Source: Deroplatys truncata
Lineage: Eukaryota > Arthropoda > Insecta > Mantodea > Mantidae
Direction: 5' to 3'
Assembly (NCBI GenBank): GCA_030765065.1
Contig: CM060990.1
Location: 462,653,321 to 462,717,320 of the forward strand
Length of the DNA stretch: 64,000 nt
Under the pieces are notes generated by a model that saw nothing but the letters and a program-made list of their open reading frames with translations, did no database searches and was not told the origin of the DNA. Numbering within the stretch: the stretch's first letter is position 1; each line of letters opens with the position of its first letter. The position numbers and the translations under genes were made by a program. Below are positions 19,962-32,990 of this stretch, in pieces.

Positions 19962-19965
19962 TTTT
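19740..19965 (-). mobile_element. tRNA-like SINE fragment with adjacent (TTTA)n
   Basis: On the minus strand, about 19876 to 19797, the sequence reads like a tRNA: A-box TAGCTTAGTCGG, B-box-like GGTTCAAATCC, and complementary TGCCATG/TATGGCA ends. The anticodon and T stems pair poorly and position 33 is not T, so I favour a SINE head or tRNA pseudogene over a functional tRNA. A (TTTA)n tract fills 19905-19965. GATATAAGTACA is duplicated at the left edge. Confidence 0.45.
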
Positions 19966-20472
19966 GCTTTTCTGTTAGAGCTCTTCTATTTGATTTCGGT
20001 TTCTTCCACTTGAACCCTAAATGTTTAATAATTTTTCTGAGATTTGTAGCACCACCTTGAAAGTTTCTGCTGTCTTTCAGCTTGGTGAGCAATCTGCTTA
20101 TTGTTAGCACAGTTTTTTCTTCCACATAGGAATTGTGAATCGTGCGCCGAATTGCGCATTCGAAATCTTCTATTTCTGTAATACGTTTAGGGACCTTATG
20201 TTTCTTCCCAGGTGTGTCAAATGGCACTCTTTCATCCATATGTTTTTTTCTTTCTTATCTTTGAGAACTCTGGAAACGGAACTCGGTGAAACACCACTTG
20301 CTTTGACTACTCTTTATTTCACTCGCTTAAGGCTTTTTTGGAACTCGGATGAACATATATTTTCTTCCTTTATCTCTGCTTCCTGCTTCATGAAGTCTAG
20401 GACATTTGCAATTATTTCCCTACTTTGACTGTGCAACACCTTACCACTTAACTTTGAAAACGTAGGAGTCAT

Positions 20473-23148
20473 GGTTATAAATATAACATTTATAAAGTAA
20501 GTACTATTTAGATACTTCTCTCTTTAAAATTACAACCAGATGCAGACACTTTCTATGCAGACTGTATGTGTTACGCACTGTGAGTAAGCAAAGGTGTTAT
20601 ATCGCTTTCGTTGATTAAGCTAAACATAAACCATTCCTAGGCTCGGCAGCTGGGGTGGCAATCAAGGTCACGATTCCAGAAGTTTTGCGCGAGTTATAAA
20701 TGTAAGGCAGAGAGTGAGTCACCAAGCCAGGCAATTGCAGAAATGTGATTTAGTGCGTCAGCTAAATCAGCTTCATTCGCAACATGCTGCATCTTACATG
20801 AGTACCTCTACTCCTTCCCCCATTGTTTTGCATGTTCTTATTTTAGACTCAAGAGTCTATGGAATGTTGCATTCGTTCACCCACAGGAAACTTAGTAAGG
20901 TCTATCAAGAACTATAGTCGAGCAAGTTTTGGGGACACGTGTGAGGCAATAATGTGAAGTCTCGACTTCTTTCATTACTTGTCTAGCATAACGTTAAACG
21001 CAACAACTTCCAATGATGCAAAACTTAAAAATTTAAAAGTATCGATGGTTTATCTTAAAGTATTAAACATACTTCGATACCATCTAGCATCGAGAATGTC
21101 GAAGTATCTTCGGTATCGAGGTCCGATCCCTATTTTTCCATTAATTATTAGTTTTGTTTTATGCAAATCGTAGTTAACATTGAAGTGATGGCATCGCAGC
21201 GGTGAGCTGAATGCACACCAAACAGATATAGTTATCACGCGTTCACATCTTCGGTTTAAACATCACTATTAATATTACACGTCACTTTACCTCGTTTTAA
21301 TAAATGTTTAAATAAAAACAAGTTACTTTAATAGCTAGTCTCGTTTATTAACGTTTAAGTAAAGTAGTTTACTTTGTTTTATGATATTTACTTAAACTGA
21401 TATTTTATTTTATTATTATTTTAACCGGCTGCTACCGTAAGCGTCTGAACCTTGTTGTATCTTATAAATATGAAGTACTGTATCCATTTGGGGTTTACAT
21501 TAAGCTCATAAGAAAACGTTTCAGTTACGTCTATTTTCTTTTATTGTTTCATTTAAACTTAAATAAGTGTGCACGGATTTGTTTTTTTTTCATTAAATAT
21601 TTCGCCGAAATTACTGTTTTTGTTTACTGTATTAAACACCAGTAGCAAAATATAATATCACTCCTGTGCTGCAAACTTCAAATTGGAATAAACAAAGAGC
21701 GCGTATTCTAGTCTACGACGGCCTGACCTTACCCTACAAGTGGTATTTCCCACCCATCCACCTGCAAGGGAAAATCAGCTGCATTTCAAAGCGTTTTTCT
21801 ACAAATTTATGAAAGATAAAACAAAAAGTGTACATATACCTTTTGATGCTATCACCGAGATCTGTCTATGGTTTAAAGCAGGCATGGGTGAGCAGCGTGC
21901 CACGTCCAGGAGGGAGGGCCATGGAGGGTACTGTGTTGTAACATACATAGTTACCGAATTAGTTTGTTTTAGACGAGAGCCATTTCTATATTTCTTTGTA
22001 GATTATAATTATTTTAGGCAGTGTTTAACATAGCTGAAACCTTATTAACAGTTGTTGTCACTTTTACAATTTCAATTATGTATTCATTTTCTTTTGTTGT
22101 TTAGTATGCTTTGTTTATGGCAGCCTCCAATTGGGGGAAGCTGAATTCTGCATGTGAGCGTTGAGTGTGTGTGTGTGTGTGTGTGTGGGGGGGGTGTAAT
22201 ACATTGCAGCATATCTTGTGTGCTACAAAATATGAAGTAGCTCATGTCCGACCAACCATTGTGGAATGCATCTCGTAATTGCGTACAGTAGAGCTCCACC
22301 ACTGGACTGCAAGGCTGCTTGTGTGTTGCAAACAGCAAACGAGAAGGGGAGATCGCTTGACACGTGGTGACTCGCAGAGTCAAGAATGTCCATACCTGGT
22401 TTATAGAATGACATCTGTGCCCCTACAACCCAGTATATTGCATGATTCATTTCAAAGATGTTTTATTTACGAAGAAGCATTGAAATTACATACGGGTGTT
22501 GCTACCTTAGAAAATCTAATCGGGTTTATGAAACAGTATGACTCATCTGAATGTTTTCCTCGTCTTAGTTGATTGATAGTTCACGAAATGCTTTAAAAAG
22601 TATCTCAGATCTGAATGTGATGTTTATCTCTTTCATTCATCGCTCTGATGTTCACATTTGTAGTAGAAGGCAGTGAAAAGCGGTTTACTTTCTTCACAGA
22701 TGGGCATCACAACAACCTGCATACAAAACGTTGTTTGACTGTACATTTTACGCACACAATATGTTACCGGAGGTGATTCTCCAACAAACACGTTTTGCTA
22801 AACATTATTATGATGAGGCTACTATAAAGGCGAGTGGCTTTATGTTGTCTGAACATTATTTTCTAGGTCAATGAGTAATGAGCCAGAGGAGGGTGAAAGA
22901 TACCATCCGACTTCAGAAGCAGCTCCTGCTGCGGACACTCCTGTGTACCTTTTGCAGCATCTCTATTGTGTTCGGATTATTATTCCACCGGTTTCTCTCA
23001 CCGTAAAGGACAAAGACTACCGCCAAAAAGATGTCTGCACATACATACTTCAATGAACATGAATAAAGCTTCGGTTGAGTGCATATGCAATATTCGCAAA
23101 CGAATGACTAGTGGTATTTGTCCAATGCTCTCCTCTTTCGATTGTTTT

Positions 23149-23237
<89 letters not shown>

Positions 23238-24719
23238 AAACTTAGTAGCTGTTATCAATACGCCAATTGTTTCAGTACATAGAATCGCAGACATCTGGGG
23301 TAATCGCAAAAATATCCAAAATCAGAGAAAAAAAATATTCTAGATAATGCAATCATAAATGGTAAGAAGCTTATCCAAAATTTCATCACATGCAGTGTTC
23401 AAAATTTTAATGAATAGAGCTACGTGAAGCTTTCCCTTGATGCTTAAAGGCTATATTCCATCGCTCTCATGCAACGTTATTCTGGGTGAATTTTCAACCA
23501 CTAATCATTTTGTTTAGACCGCGTGATTCAGCCGCCCTAGGTTTCTGCTGAGTTTAGTGTTACGTGAAAATATCGGTCGTTTTATCAAAAAAACAAAAAA
23601 CAAAACAAAACCGTTCTTATATATTTACGAATTTAATTGCTCCTATGTCTGACTGGAACTATTTATTAATCGTTGCACCATTGCAAAGTAGCCACCAAAA
23701 GTCTAAAAAACAATAGTATGACTTTAAATGATAGTAGAATGGTATGGAAATGTCTCGTTGTAGAACGCTTCAACAAACGCCTCATGGATGAATGGATTAG
23801 TGCTCCAGAACGTCGCTGGTGTACTTTCTGATCTACGGTTCATATCTCGTTGAATAAAACACTACGTATTTTTCTTCGTTTTTAGGTTTTAATCCTGAAG
23901 AGTTTAACACAAACACAGTTATAATGCAACTATTGATGTAGTGCACTCTCTTAGATGTTTTAGGATAATTCTTATCTATTTAAACTGAATTCCTTCTCAA
24001 CTGGATCGAGGAAGGAATTATAAGTATTAGCTTTAATTTCTGACTCTAAATACGCATAACTCATTTTAAACTATACAATTCTTAATACCAACATACCTAA
24101 TTCTAAGTACAAATCTTTAAATAAAAGAGGAGGAAAATAGCTAAACTTCTATTTAAAATCAATCTCGCTGCCACATACTAACGCGGAATAAATGGCAATG
24201 ATTCATACCTTGGAACCCATTATAAATATTCAAATCTAAGCTTTATGTTACCGCTTTGAAACTTCACTTGTATTTTACAGTCTTTTAGCTCGATTTTAAG
24301 CTTATATTAAGCTACCGCCTACGCATATCAAATATAGGAGGAATTCACAGGAATTGAAATATTCACTTAATACATCTTGTTTAACGTGATTATACAGCAC
24401 TAATTTTTGCAAAGGCTTTAAGCATGTCTCTTAACTGGCTGTAGTCTATCGCTTCCCTAGTTGATTAGAATCGCAGTTTTGTTTTCGACTGATATAAAAA
24501 CGCTTCTCCGTGGGAGGTATTTCACTCATTAGGGTAGCAAAATACAGTGTATAGCAAAAGCTTATAAAATCGGATAGGAAATTTGTTTATCTCTAGAAGG
24601 TTATTTTTTAGATGAATCCTCAACCGGAGTAGCTCGTGTGTTATAAATCACTTTTATACAGTTTGTGGAGCCACTGACTATCTAAGTGCACAAATGAGTT
24701 GTAGATGACGGATATAATG
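20473..24719. other. Long intergenic stretch, no gene recognised
   Basis: No protein homology that I can support. It contains a (GT)n/G-run at 22165-22196 and a (TTTC)n tract at 23145-23236. Short frames at 21740-22033 and 22279-22572 look like chance openings. Confidence 0.4.
23145..23236 (+). repeat. (TTTC)n microsatellite
   Basis: About 90 bases of nearly perfect TTTC repeats. The frames across it encode only FLS or KERK repeats. Confidence 0.95.
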
Positions 24720-24721
24720 TA

Positions 24722-25448
24722 CGAGGGTAATGCAGAAAGTCCCAGACGTTTTGAAATAAACAATTAACAAAATGCAAATATCAACGTTTATTATCTACAT
24801 TTGAAAGGTACACTCTTAAGCTATTTCTCTACATGATCGGCATTCAAATTGAGGCATTTATCATACCGTGGCACAAGCTCTTCAATACCCTCTCTGTAGA
24901 AATCTGCCGCTTGCGACTTCAACCACTCGTTTACCCCGGCATGCAGTTCAGGTCAGTATCAAAGCATCAATTTGATGCACCAAACTCCGTGAAATTTGGG
25001 GAAAATGTTCCGAAAGTTCTGTAATCGTGAAACGACGATTTTCACGAATTTTGTCATTGATTTGCATTGACAGTTCATCAGTCATAAGGCTAGGCCTACC
25101 ACTGCGATCCTCCTCGTGAACATTGGTACGGTCATTATTAAAATCAATGCACCATTGCCTGACTCGGCTTTCACTCGTTATTCCCTGCCCGTAAACATCA
25201 CAAAGTTGACGATGAATTTCAATTGGTTTGTTCTTTTTAGCCAATCGCACTTCGCAAGTGGCGGAATTTTCTATTGCAGCGCACATTTTAACAATTCACA
25301 GAGAGCACAGTAAGGAAGACATAGTCCTCACGCTACCACAGCTGGATGCGTACTAAATGTAGGAACGTTCTGACACCAAGATGGCGGCTCTAGCCCTACT
25401 CATCGCCACAATAGGCCAAAACGTCTGGGACTTTCTGGACTGCCCTCG
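24722..25448 (-). mobile_element. Internally deleted mariner element
   Basis: The ends CGAGGGTAATGCAGAAAGTC and (inverted) CGAGGGCAGTCCAGAAAGTC share about 30 bases ending ...CCCAGACGTTTTG, and each is flanked by TA (24720-24721, 25449-25450), the mariner target duplication. At 727 bp it is about half the length of a full mariner. Inside, the transposase N-terminus is joined directly to the C-terminal tail, so it can only move with transposase supplied in trans. Confidence 0.85.
24835..25286 (-). pseudogene. Mariner transposase with the catalytic core deleted
   Basis: The minus strand starts MCAAIENSATCEVR and reads through the paired helix-turn-helix region (NKPIEIHRQLCDVYG, GRPSLMTDEL, ENRRFTITELSEHFP) for about 100 residues. 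Shortly after QISRSLVHQ the sequence jumps to the C-terminal tail (LKSLCHGMINASI-like text near 24880-24840). The DD34D catalytic segments are missing. This resembles the origin of MITEs by internal deletion. Confidence 0.75.
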
Positions 25449-25450
25449 TA

Positions 25451-28126
25451 CATCTGCCGCTTAAAGGGTTAAGTAAATTCAGAAAAAATCTAGATGCAGG
25501 TGATTCAGCTGGCATATTTGATCTGATATTTCGTAACTTTGAATGGGATTATTGTAAACTTATGCCAGCATAATCTTCTATTTCTAAGTGAAGAATTAGA
25601 AAATGAATCGTCTAAATACCTACATATAAAAAGGAAAAAAACTAAGATTTTCAGAAATTTATATGGTCACTTTCGCAATCATCTTTCTGTGATTCACTAC
25701 TGTCCGAAGTGTTATCTTGCGTTTCAACGTTTAAAATGTGTCCAATAGGATACCAGAGACAGTTTCTGCACTCTCATAGCAATACATTCCCACCGTTGGA
25801 GCTCCTTTAATCAAATACACTTAAGGAGTTAAAAGCCCACAAGTCAGATAAAACAACACTGCGCCTTCATTCGATGAAAAATCATCCTAAAACTTACGAT
25901 ATACACATAACTTATGCGATATAACTTATAATGCTGGAAAAATTCCCAATTTTTAGTCTAAACGTAACGAAAACCACGTGGAAGGACAAAATTCTATGCA
26001 GGTTTGTAAACTTATCACGGGTAAATAAAATTCCTTGGGAAAAATTTCAGTTTGAGTAGCCTTTAAAAGTTAAATACGGAGGGGAATGGGCTTAAAAGTC
26101 CAAGTACAGTGATTCCAGAAAGTATACGTCTTCATTTAAAAAGAAATTCTAGCAGCAAAACTAAGCCTGAGAAAAAAAAAATTTTAAAATGCAGAAGGAA
26201 TAAATTATGTTACAGTTTACGTGGTTTGGCGCTTTTAAAGATTTTTCATTTCCTTTTCTTTAATGCTTGAAGTTTGTTTAGCTTTTAAGCTTTTTCGTGT
26301 CTAGTGCTTATAAAATCGTTTCACATGCATTTAATACAGCAAAGGTTTTTGTATATGTATTATGAAAATGGATTTTGATCTGGCGGAGGAAAGAACTTAA
26401 GTGTCAGACATTTTCAGCATTTTACTGGCCTTCCTCATTAACCCCTAACTGTTTACGAAATCACAAACTTATTTTTGCGTCACTTTAAGTCATGTCAGTG
26501 AAATTGGCAGGTATGGTATAAAAATTGCTTTACTAAATGCAAAAAATTGTAAACCACACATAAAAACCGAAAAATTCGTACAATTTTCAAATAATTATAT
26601 AACTAATGAAATAAAAAATCTATAAAGCGTTAGAACACATAAACTATAATATTGTTTGTTCTTTCTGCATGTTACAAATCAGAAATGTATACCCATTAAC
26701 TTGGGTTCTGGAGCTGTTTTAAATGCAGAGTAATATTTCTGGAGTCACTGTAACGACCGGCAAATCACTATCGTTATGCCAATGTAAACTAAGCCAAGTC
26801 TCCTATAAAGTATTTTAGCTACTTAAGAGTACTTGATATTGAATTTTCGATAAAACTTGAAAATTTTTTTTTAAAATATTTTCTTGGAAAAAATCCTAAA
26901 AAAATCGTAGAATCAGCAACAAATTGTGGAGTTGCCTTTCTGGCCAATTCAATGCTCAATTTGAGACAGTATTTTTAACATTTAAAATGATTTCAGTCGA
27001 ATTATATAATATATAAAATATAATAACATCCCACCTTAAAGCAATATGTGTATGTAACAATATATAAAAAGTGTATATTACAGTCATTGTATTAATGTTT
27101 ATATTATTATGTACATGTTTAATAATGTAGCAGCTGTGAGAATAATAGGTAAAAAATTGTTAACAATGAGGTAACCTTGCGGCAATAATGAATTAGAAAG
27201 TTTAATAATGCTACTGGTAATTCTTAGAGCAACAATAATGTAATTTTTGAGACAGTTTATAAATAGCCAATCAACAACCAGAAAAAAAGCTTAAGTTAAA
27301 TGAAACTATTCTATTGGAGTAGGATTAGCCAATCAGAAACTGAAATAGGGCAAATTGTACAAATTCAGAAGTCAGTTGCTTGTAGACAGTGTTCCTAACT
27401 GGACGCGAGACGCGTCCTCGAGAAGTTTAATACGTATTCAGTGTGAGACAAAAATAGTTTACGTGTTAAAAAGTGCAAGTAATTAATAAATAATCTCACA
27501 GCTCTCTATATCAGTGAAGTGTTATTTAAATCGTGTCAAGGATTAATTAAAGGAGTGAAGTAAAAGCTTATAATCTGTGTAAGCCTACATTCTTCAGCCG
27601 CACTACACCTGTTAATAAATTCATGTCTCTAACAATAATGCTGACGCAGCGGAGGCAAACATAAATATATAATATTTAAAGAAACAGTCAAATTACAAAG
27701 TTGATACTTTTAAACTTGGGGCGAAGGCTACCGGAAACTTTTTACCATACTTACGGTTGCAACTACTTCAAGTTCGGCTCCCCAACAGTCGAAACACAAT
27801 ACAACAACCTACTTCAAATTGGCGTCCATACCTGGGGCAAAAGCTACAACAATTTTCTCAAAATGCGAAGGTTATATGGACGTGCAAACTGTATGCAAGC
27901 AGTGTGTGAAATGTTGAACTTGGTTTTCTCATAATCTGATTTTCTTACATTTCTGTCATTTCAAAATGCTCCCCATGAGGTATTTTTGTTCAATTTCTTT
28001 CTGATGTTCAGTGTACGTTATTTTAAGGTTGATGAGATTTGAGATTTAAACAGCCTTTTCTTCTTATCACTATAGTTGTTTATTTAAGACTTTAATACTC
28101 CAAAACATGATTAATAGCTTAAAACA
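25451..28126. other. Long AT-rich intergenic stretch
   Basis: No gene recognised. The interval 26800-27200 is extremely AT-rich. Two AGCCAATCA (CCAAT-box-like) motifs occur at 27265-27273 and 27327-27335, ahead of a GC-richer palindrome (GGACGCGAGACGCGTCC, about 27402-27418). Confidence 0.35.
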
Positions 28127-28980
28127 TTAACCCTGCATAAGGCGCGTGGTCTACATGTGAGACCACACATGTTTTCAAATTTACTTCTTCTTTTGATCTG
28201 TGTGCTCACCCTCGCTTCTTAGTAGCTGTTTGGCACTGTTTTGTCTACACAACCAGTACATCAGTTGCTTTTGAAAGTGGCACGGACTTTTGTTATTGGC
28301 AACTGTCTTACTTTGGTCTACCATTGTAGACCGCGCGCCTATTAAACGCGTTGCACAATAGCATTTTTGGTTTATCTGTTTACTTATCCGTCTGATACGG
28401 ATTATTGTGCATTTTATCAATAATATTCTTTCTCTGAACGTATTTTTTGTTGCCTACAGTTTAACATGATGTCGGCTCCAAGAAGGCAACGATTGTTGGG
28501 TAGCAGTGATCCAGATGTTTGGCTGAAGTGGTTCAGTGAATTGAAAAGTGAAGAAGAAAGTTCGGCAGATGATGACTACTTTGATGATGAAGCTGGAATT
28601 CAGGAAGACATTATACATGAAAACCACATGATTCCGGTTCGGAACAAGAAACAAACAATGAATTCGAGATCCAAGAAAACAGTGATGAAAGTTGTGACAG
28701 ATCAAATTTCTTTCTTGGTAAAGACAAGAAAACCAAGTGGAAGAAGAAGCGAGGTAATGTAAATGTGAGAACCCGTACCCAAAGCTTCTACACGGAACAA
28801 GAAGTGCTGCGCGGAATGTAAAACATGAAATATAGTGTTTGAATTTGTTTGTTGACGATACCATTACCAGAACAGTAACTCGATTGGATGAATATTTAAG
28901 ACGTTATGCCAACTTTACGTTACTATTATTCACGAGAAGGAGTATGATTCCGACTGAATTGTGATCATAAGGAAGATGAT
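28127..28980 (+). mobile_element. 5' end of a piggyBac-like transposon
   Basis: TTAA at 28127-28130 is followed by CCCTGCATAAGGCGCG, a piggyBac-type terminus. A subterminal inverted pair (GGCGCGTGGTCTACATG near 28141 and CATTGTAGACCGCGCGCC near 28324) lies between the end and the transposase start, as is usual in this superfamily. The GCGCG/GTCTAC motifs also occur at the other piggyBac end (585-650), so the two are related families. I did not find a 3' end for this copy. Confidence 0.7.
28466..28920 (+). pseudogene. piggyBac transposase, N-terminal fragment (frameshifted)
   Basis: From the ATG at 28466 the frame gives an acidic N-terminus (DPDVWLKWFSEL, EESSADDDYFDDEAG), then shifts near 28660. 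The homologous frame continues NFFLGKDKKTKWKKK and NVRTRTQSF, the well-conserved piggyBac signature just before the DDD domain. A stop follows, with weak homology (DDTITRTV) to about 28920. The catalytic core and C-terminus are absent. Confidence 0.75.
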
Positions 28981-31089
28981 GAACTTGTAAAATGCTAAAT
29001 CTTTTAATTCCGTTTATTTTTTATAACCAACTATAAAAGGCAACTTTATAACCGGTTTTCAAAACATTCCATGATATGTGATTTGCAAAGCAAGGAAAAA
29101 GAGAAATCAGGAGGTGAGACAGAGAGAGTGGAGTGGAAGAGGGAGAAGGAGAGAAGGATAAAGAAGGGCAAAAGAAAAATTGATACATGCCTAAAACTTG
29201 ATTCACACAAGACTAAAGCCTTGTAATTCGAAATTTTCATTCTTCAGCTAAACTTCTGTACCATATTAGTCATAGTTTGTTTGGGAAGCACGTTGAATTA
29301 GTGCACCATCGCCCGGCTAGTTTTGGCAGAAAGGAGGCTTGTTACACTCATCTTTTCTTAATAATTAGAAAGCAAATAAATACTCTTACCTCCAGTTTCG
29401 TTGCCAAAGCTCATTTAGGGCTATGGTTGGCACTGCAACCAAATACCGATGGGCGTGTGTTTTAAATCGCAATCGCTGTTTATTGTGGCTCATTCACTAA
29501 GAAACTCCAACTCAGTTCGTTGTGTTGCGGTTATTATTTGCTGAGAACGAGCAGCAATGTAATATATATTGGACCTAAATATTTTAGGATATGATAGTTA
29601 TTTGCTGAAAAGGCAGCGTTTGTTAAGTACAAATGATTTTATACGCAACTAACCATCATATGCTTCGCGAATTAAACGCCCTGCTTTTACCATTTGGCAA
29701 GCTGTGAAAGAAATTATTAAATATATCTTGTTCTGCAAATTAGGTACTTTTAAAGTTTAATGTTATATTATTAGCAGTTACTAACAAGCTAAAAACATCG
29801 GCCCAAAATTCGTCCGCTACTAGCTGAACGACAGCGTTTTGGAAGACAGAGGCAAAGATTAGAACGTGTCTTATATTCACTGTTAGAAAGTAATGAAATT
29901 TTAAGATGACTACAACAACCGCAAATCTTAGTATATGAGCTCCATGAAGGACCACTGTTCCCTTTGTAAACTGCCGTTTAGCTTTCAAGCTGCGCAGTAG
30001 CTAAGCAAATATATCATCGGCTCAGATGCCAAACAGATACGATATCTGGATTTTTGTCTTCGGTTATTTCGTTTTACTGTCTTCTTTCTCTATTATAAAT
30101 GTTTCTATGTATTTTACTACATGTTCCACGCAACCCTTCCTACAGCAATATTGAATATTTTATCAAGCAAAAACTAGTCTGCTGCATGCAATGCTGTAGA
30201 TATGTATTTGGATGCAGCTTTTGACTTAGGTAATAAATATATATTTGAAAATATCACGAAAGAAATATAGTTACTTTTTCTAAAATACAAAGCAGTGTTC
30301 TCTCGAAAAAAATCAAAGCTAGATTCACGACTGCATAATGTAACTATTAAAATAATATTTTAAGATAAAGACTACGGAAGATGTTTGCTTATAAGATAAA
30401 ACACGTTTCTCAAAATATTCTTGTTACAGTGTTTTAGATAGCATGAGGCTCTTTTATTAGACCTGTATATCAGGTGCAACAGTAATATTTTGAACTGTTT
30501 GAAGAGTTACAATTCCCTTGTAATAAAAAGGTATCACTAATGAAATGTTAAACACAGTGGTAATATTTGGTTGCACAGACAAGTTAATTCTGTAGAAAAA
30601 ACATAATAAACACATAATTGTCTTCTGATCACATTTATCATCCTGAATATGATTATCACATTATCATCATTATTTAATTTAAAGGACAAACAACAGTTGA
30701 TTCCTGTTTACAAAACTTCAAACACCTTATTTTGATTCGTCATCCGATGAATAAGGTATGTATTGGTGGTTTGTATACTTCTACGACATTGTATCTTAGG
30801 TTCCAGTACACTGAAATTGAGTTTTTCAGTTATAACTGGAGACAATCTGTTTTTTTACTTTAGTGTGAGTTCTGCCATGGGCGGAACAATTGCGTTCACT
30901 GGTGCCGACGACGGTGGTAATTCGTGAAACCAGAGGATAAAACCGTTGCTTATTACATTCGCCGCTCCACATGTGGCTGGGGAGATGTGTTGAGCAGCAG
31001 ACCAAATACTTTCGTTTGAAAACCTACACGTGCTCAAAATTCCTCTAGATTATGCCACAACAAGCGCAGTGTTAATTTTAAACAAATCA
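28981..31089. other. Intergenic, nothing recognised
   Basis: AT-rich sequence. A purine-rich (GA) tract occurs at about 29090-29175. No supported frames or repeats. Confidence 0.4.
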
Positions 31090-32990
31090 CAGAATATTCT
31101 TATGTACTACAATGATTGACGTTCCTCATCAACATTAAGAACCGCTCTTTTGTGTCGAGGATCTACAAGATTTGCTGCCGTGTGAACTGCCTTGCACTTG
31201 AACACTTTCCAATCAGCCACGACAGTTTTAACAGCTAATTTCTCTTCTGCAGAAATTAATTTACAATCCTTCAACACTGAACCTACATGTGAGGAAAGTT
31301 CAGAAAACAGCTCGTGCACGTCTGACAAAATAGCGTTGTCCGCTTCCACTCTCATATAGTTTCAGATTAGGTTTCCGTAGACACAAAGATTCTACTAATT
31401 TCCACCAAGTCTCATCTACCAGTAAGAAACTCTTTAATAGTTGTGTCGATCCGAACGCTGGGGCTAACAACAACTTCCAGTAGAGCTTCCTTGCTCTTTA
31501 GCAAGCTATCGAAGCATATCACTACAGCAGCCCACCGCGTTGGAGATGGTAGTTTTAGTGCGACGGAAGAATTATCATATTTTTTCTTTCCTCTTAGTCT
31601 CCAGTACTGCGTTTGGAACGTGGCTATGTTGTTGCTTAAGTGATGTACTTCTTGAAACACTTCTAAACCTACTACATCTTTAATCAGTAGATTTATACTA
31701 TGGGTGTGTGTGGATACGTCGTCCTCAGTGGTCTAGGAGTACCGTGCTAGCCTTTAGTTCCCGAGTTCGCGGGTTCAAACCAGGCGGAAAGCGATGGATT
31801 TTTTTTCGGGCGTAAAATCCTTAGCATGGCTTCCTTCGGAAGGGAGCGGAAGTTAAGGGGTGGTGGTCCCGTGTCGTAGATTTACGGCACGCAAAATAAC
31901 GTTAAGTCTGATACAGACGCCTCGAGCAAAATTTCCGGTCTTTCAGGCCCAATATAGAATGGGACACTAAGAACCACAGTAGTTAAAGAGCGTCCATCAA
32001 TACAACTTAATTTAATTTAATTTTATGTGTGGATATTTCTCATGTAGTATTTTCCCTGCAGAAAGCATACTTTGGGCGTTATCTGTGATAACAGCGAAGA
32101 ATTATTCATTATCAATGTTATCGACAACATTGATGAGACTTGACACAATATACTGAGCGGTTTCCCGTTGTTCTCCAATCGACTTCTCTTATAAAATATA
32201 GGGTCTGGTGTAGTGATAACGAAATTTACTATACTGTTGCCTAAAATATTTGTCCAACCGTCCGAAATTAAGGCAAGCGTATTTCACTTGTTAATCTTCT
32301 ACATAAACACTACTTGCGCAAGTTGGTAATAACTACCCAGCAAACGTCTCCCAAGATATGTAGATGACTTATAACCAGGACAGATCTTCAGAAACACATC
32401 TCACCAGTACTGAAGCGTAAGCAGCCCTGGCAATACTTTCGCCCACTTTACCATCACCTTCCCTACTTGAAGAGAATGGAGTTGGCAGCACCTGTGTGGC
32501 AGGTGATTCTCTACACAATGCAGCGGGCGCGGATCCTGGTGTCGAAGTTATAGGACTAGTAAGTACTTCCTGATGCAACTTGTGATGGCTACTGTTTCTG
32601 TACAACATTATTCTGCGAAGAAGCCATGCGTTTTATATACTGTGGACATAACTTACGCACACTGAGATGATTACGCAGTCTTATGCCAATGCAAAACGAT
32701 ATGTCTTCTCGCAATATTTTCAACATGCTTCTCTTTTTCCGTCGACATTCCGTTTTTCGTACAGGCCCCACACACCGTCACGAGGCCGCATTGCTTCAAG
32801 TGCTGGAGAACTAAGTTCGTGTTCAACCCGATGCGAGCTTTATACACATATGCAAGGATATTCCAGAAGGTTCAGTTCGACGTTTCTGCGCATGTGCGTA
32901 ATCATTTGTTGTTATCAACCACCTTCACGAACAGCGCCTGGTAGTTATGCATTTCTCTTGAGCCGACCTGTAATGCGGGTTGCAGCAATT
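31090..32990 (-). pseudogene. hAT-family transposase relic
   Basis: The minus strand reads, in broken frames, ALISDGWTNILGNSIVNF near 32290-32230 (start of the hAT RNase H-like domain), NIATFQTQYW and SPTRWAAVVICFDSLLKSKEAL near 31590-31480 (conserved TRW block), and VDPRHKRAVL near 31140. Frameshifts, stops and a SINE at 31717-32025 disrupt it. The hAT dimerisation tail is not clearly present. No terminal repeats were identified. Confidence 0.7.
31717..32025 (+). mobile_element. tRNA-derived SINE (family S3) with 10-bp TSD
   Basis: TGTGTGGATA at 31707-31716 is repeated at 32026-32035. The head contains an A-box-like block and the B-box GGTTCAAACC (about 31774), the body includes GTGTCGTAGATTTACGGCAC, and the 3' tail is (TTAAT)n. 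A second copy in the opposite orientation is at 58953-59245. It inserted into the hAT relic. Confidence 0.85.

Larger units (their letters stand above)
17632..20472 (-). pseudogene. IS630-type (DDE_3) transposase in pieces
   Basis: A minus-strand transposase starts at an ATG at 20472 (MTPTFSKLSGKV...), with an N-terminal helix-turn-helix (SGVSPSSVSRVLK). It continues through the DDE domain: IVYEDESYIHSS (first Asp, ~19675), VLVIDNAS (second Asp, ~19405) and DLNPIELIWADIK (third acidic residue, ~19150). The C-terminus (TFKLKYVEQL, GRPEWENVCRHVE, then an acidic tail) is found at 17915-17640, displaced by a dispersed repeat at 17919-19138. A SINE-bearing insert at ~19740-19965 splits the N-terminal part from the catalytic part. 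Frameshifts are also present. This is a different family from the element at 3107-16755. Confidence 0.75.

Noticed and set aside
22966..23343. 125-codon and 103-codon frames across 23145-23236
   Set aside because: Driven by the (TTTC)n microsatellite.
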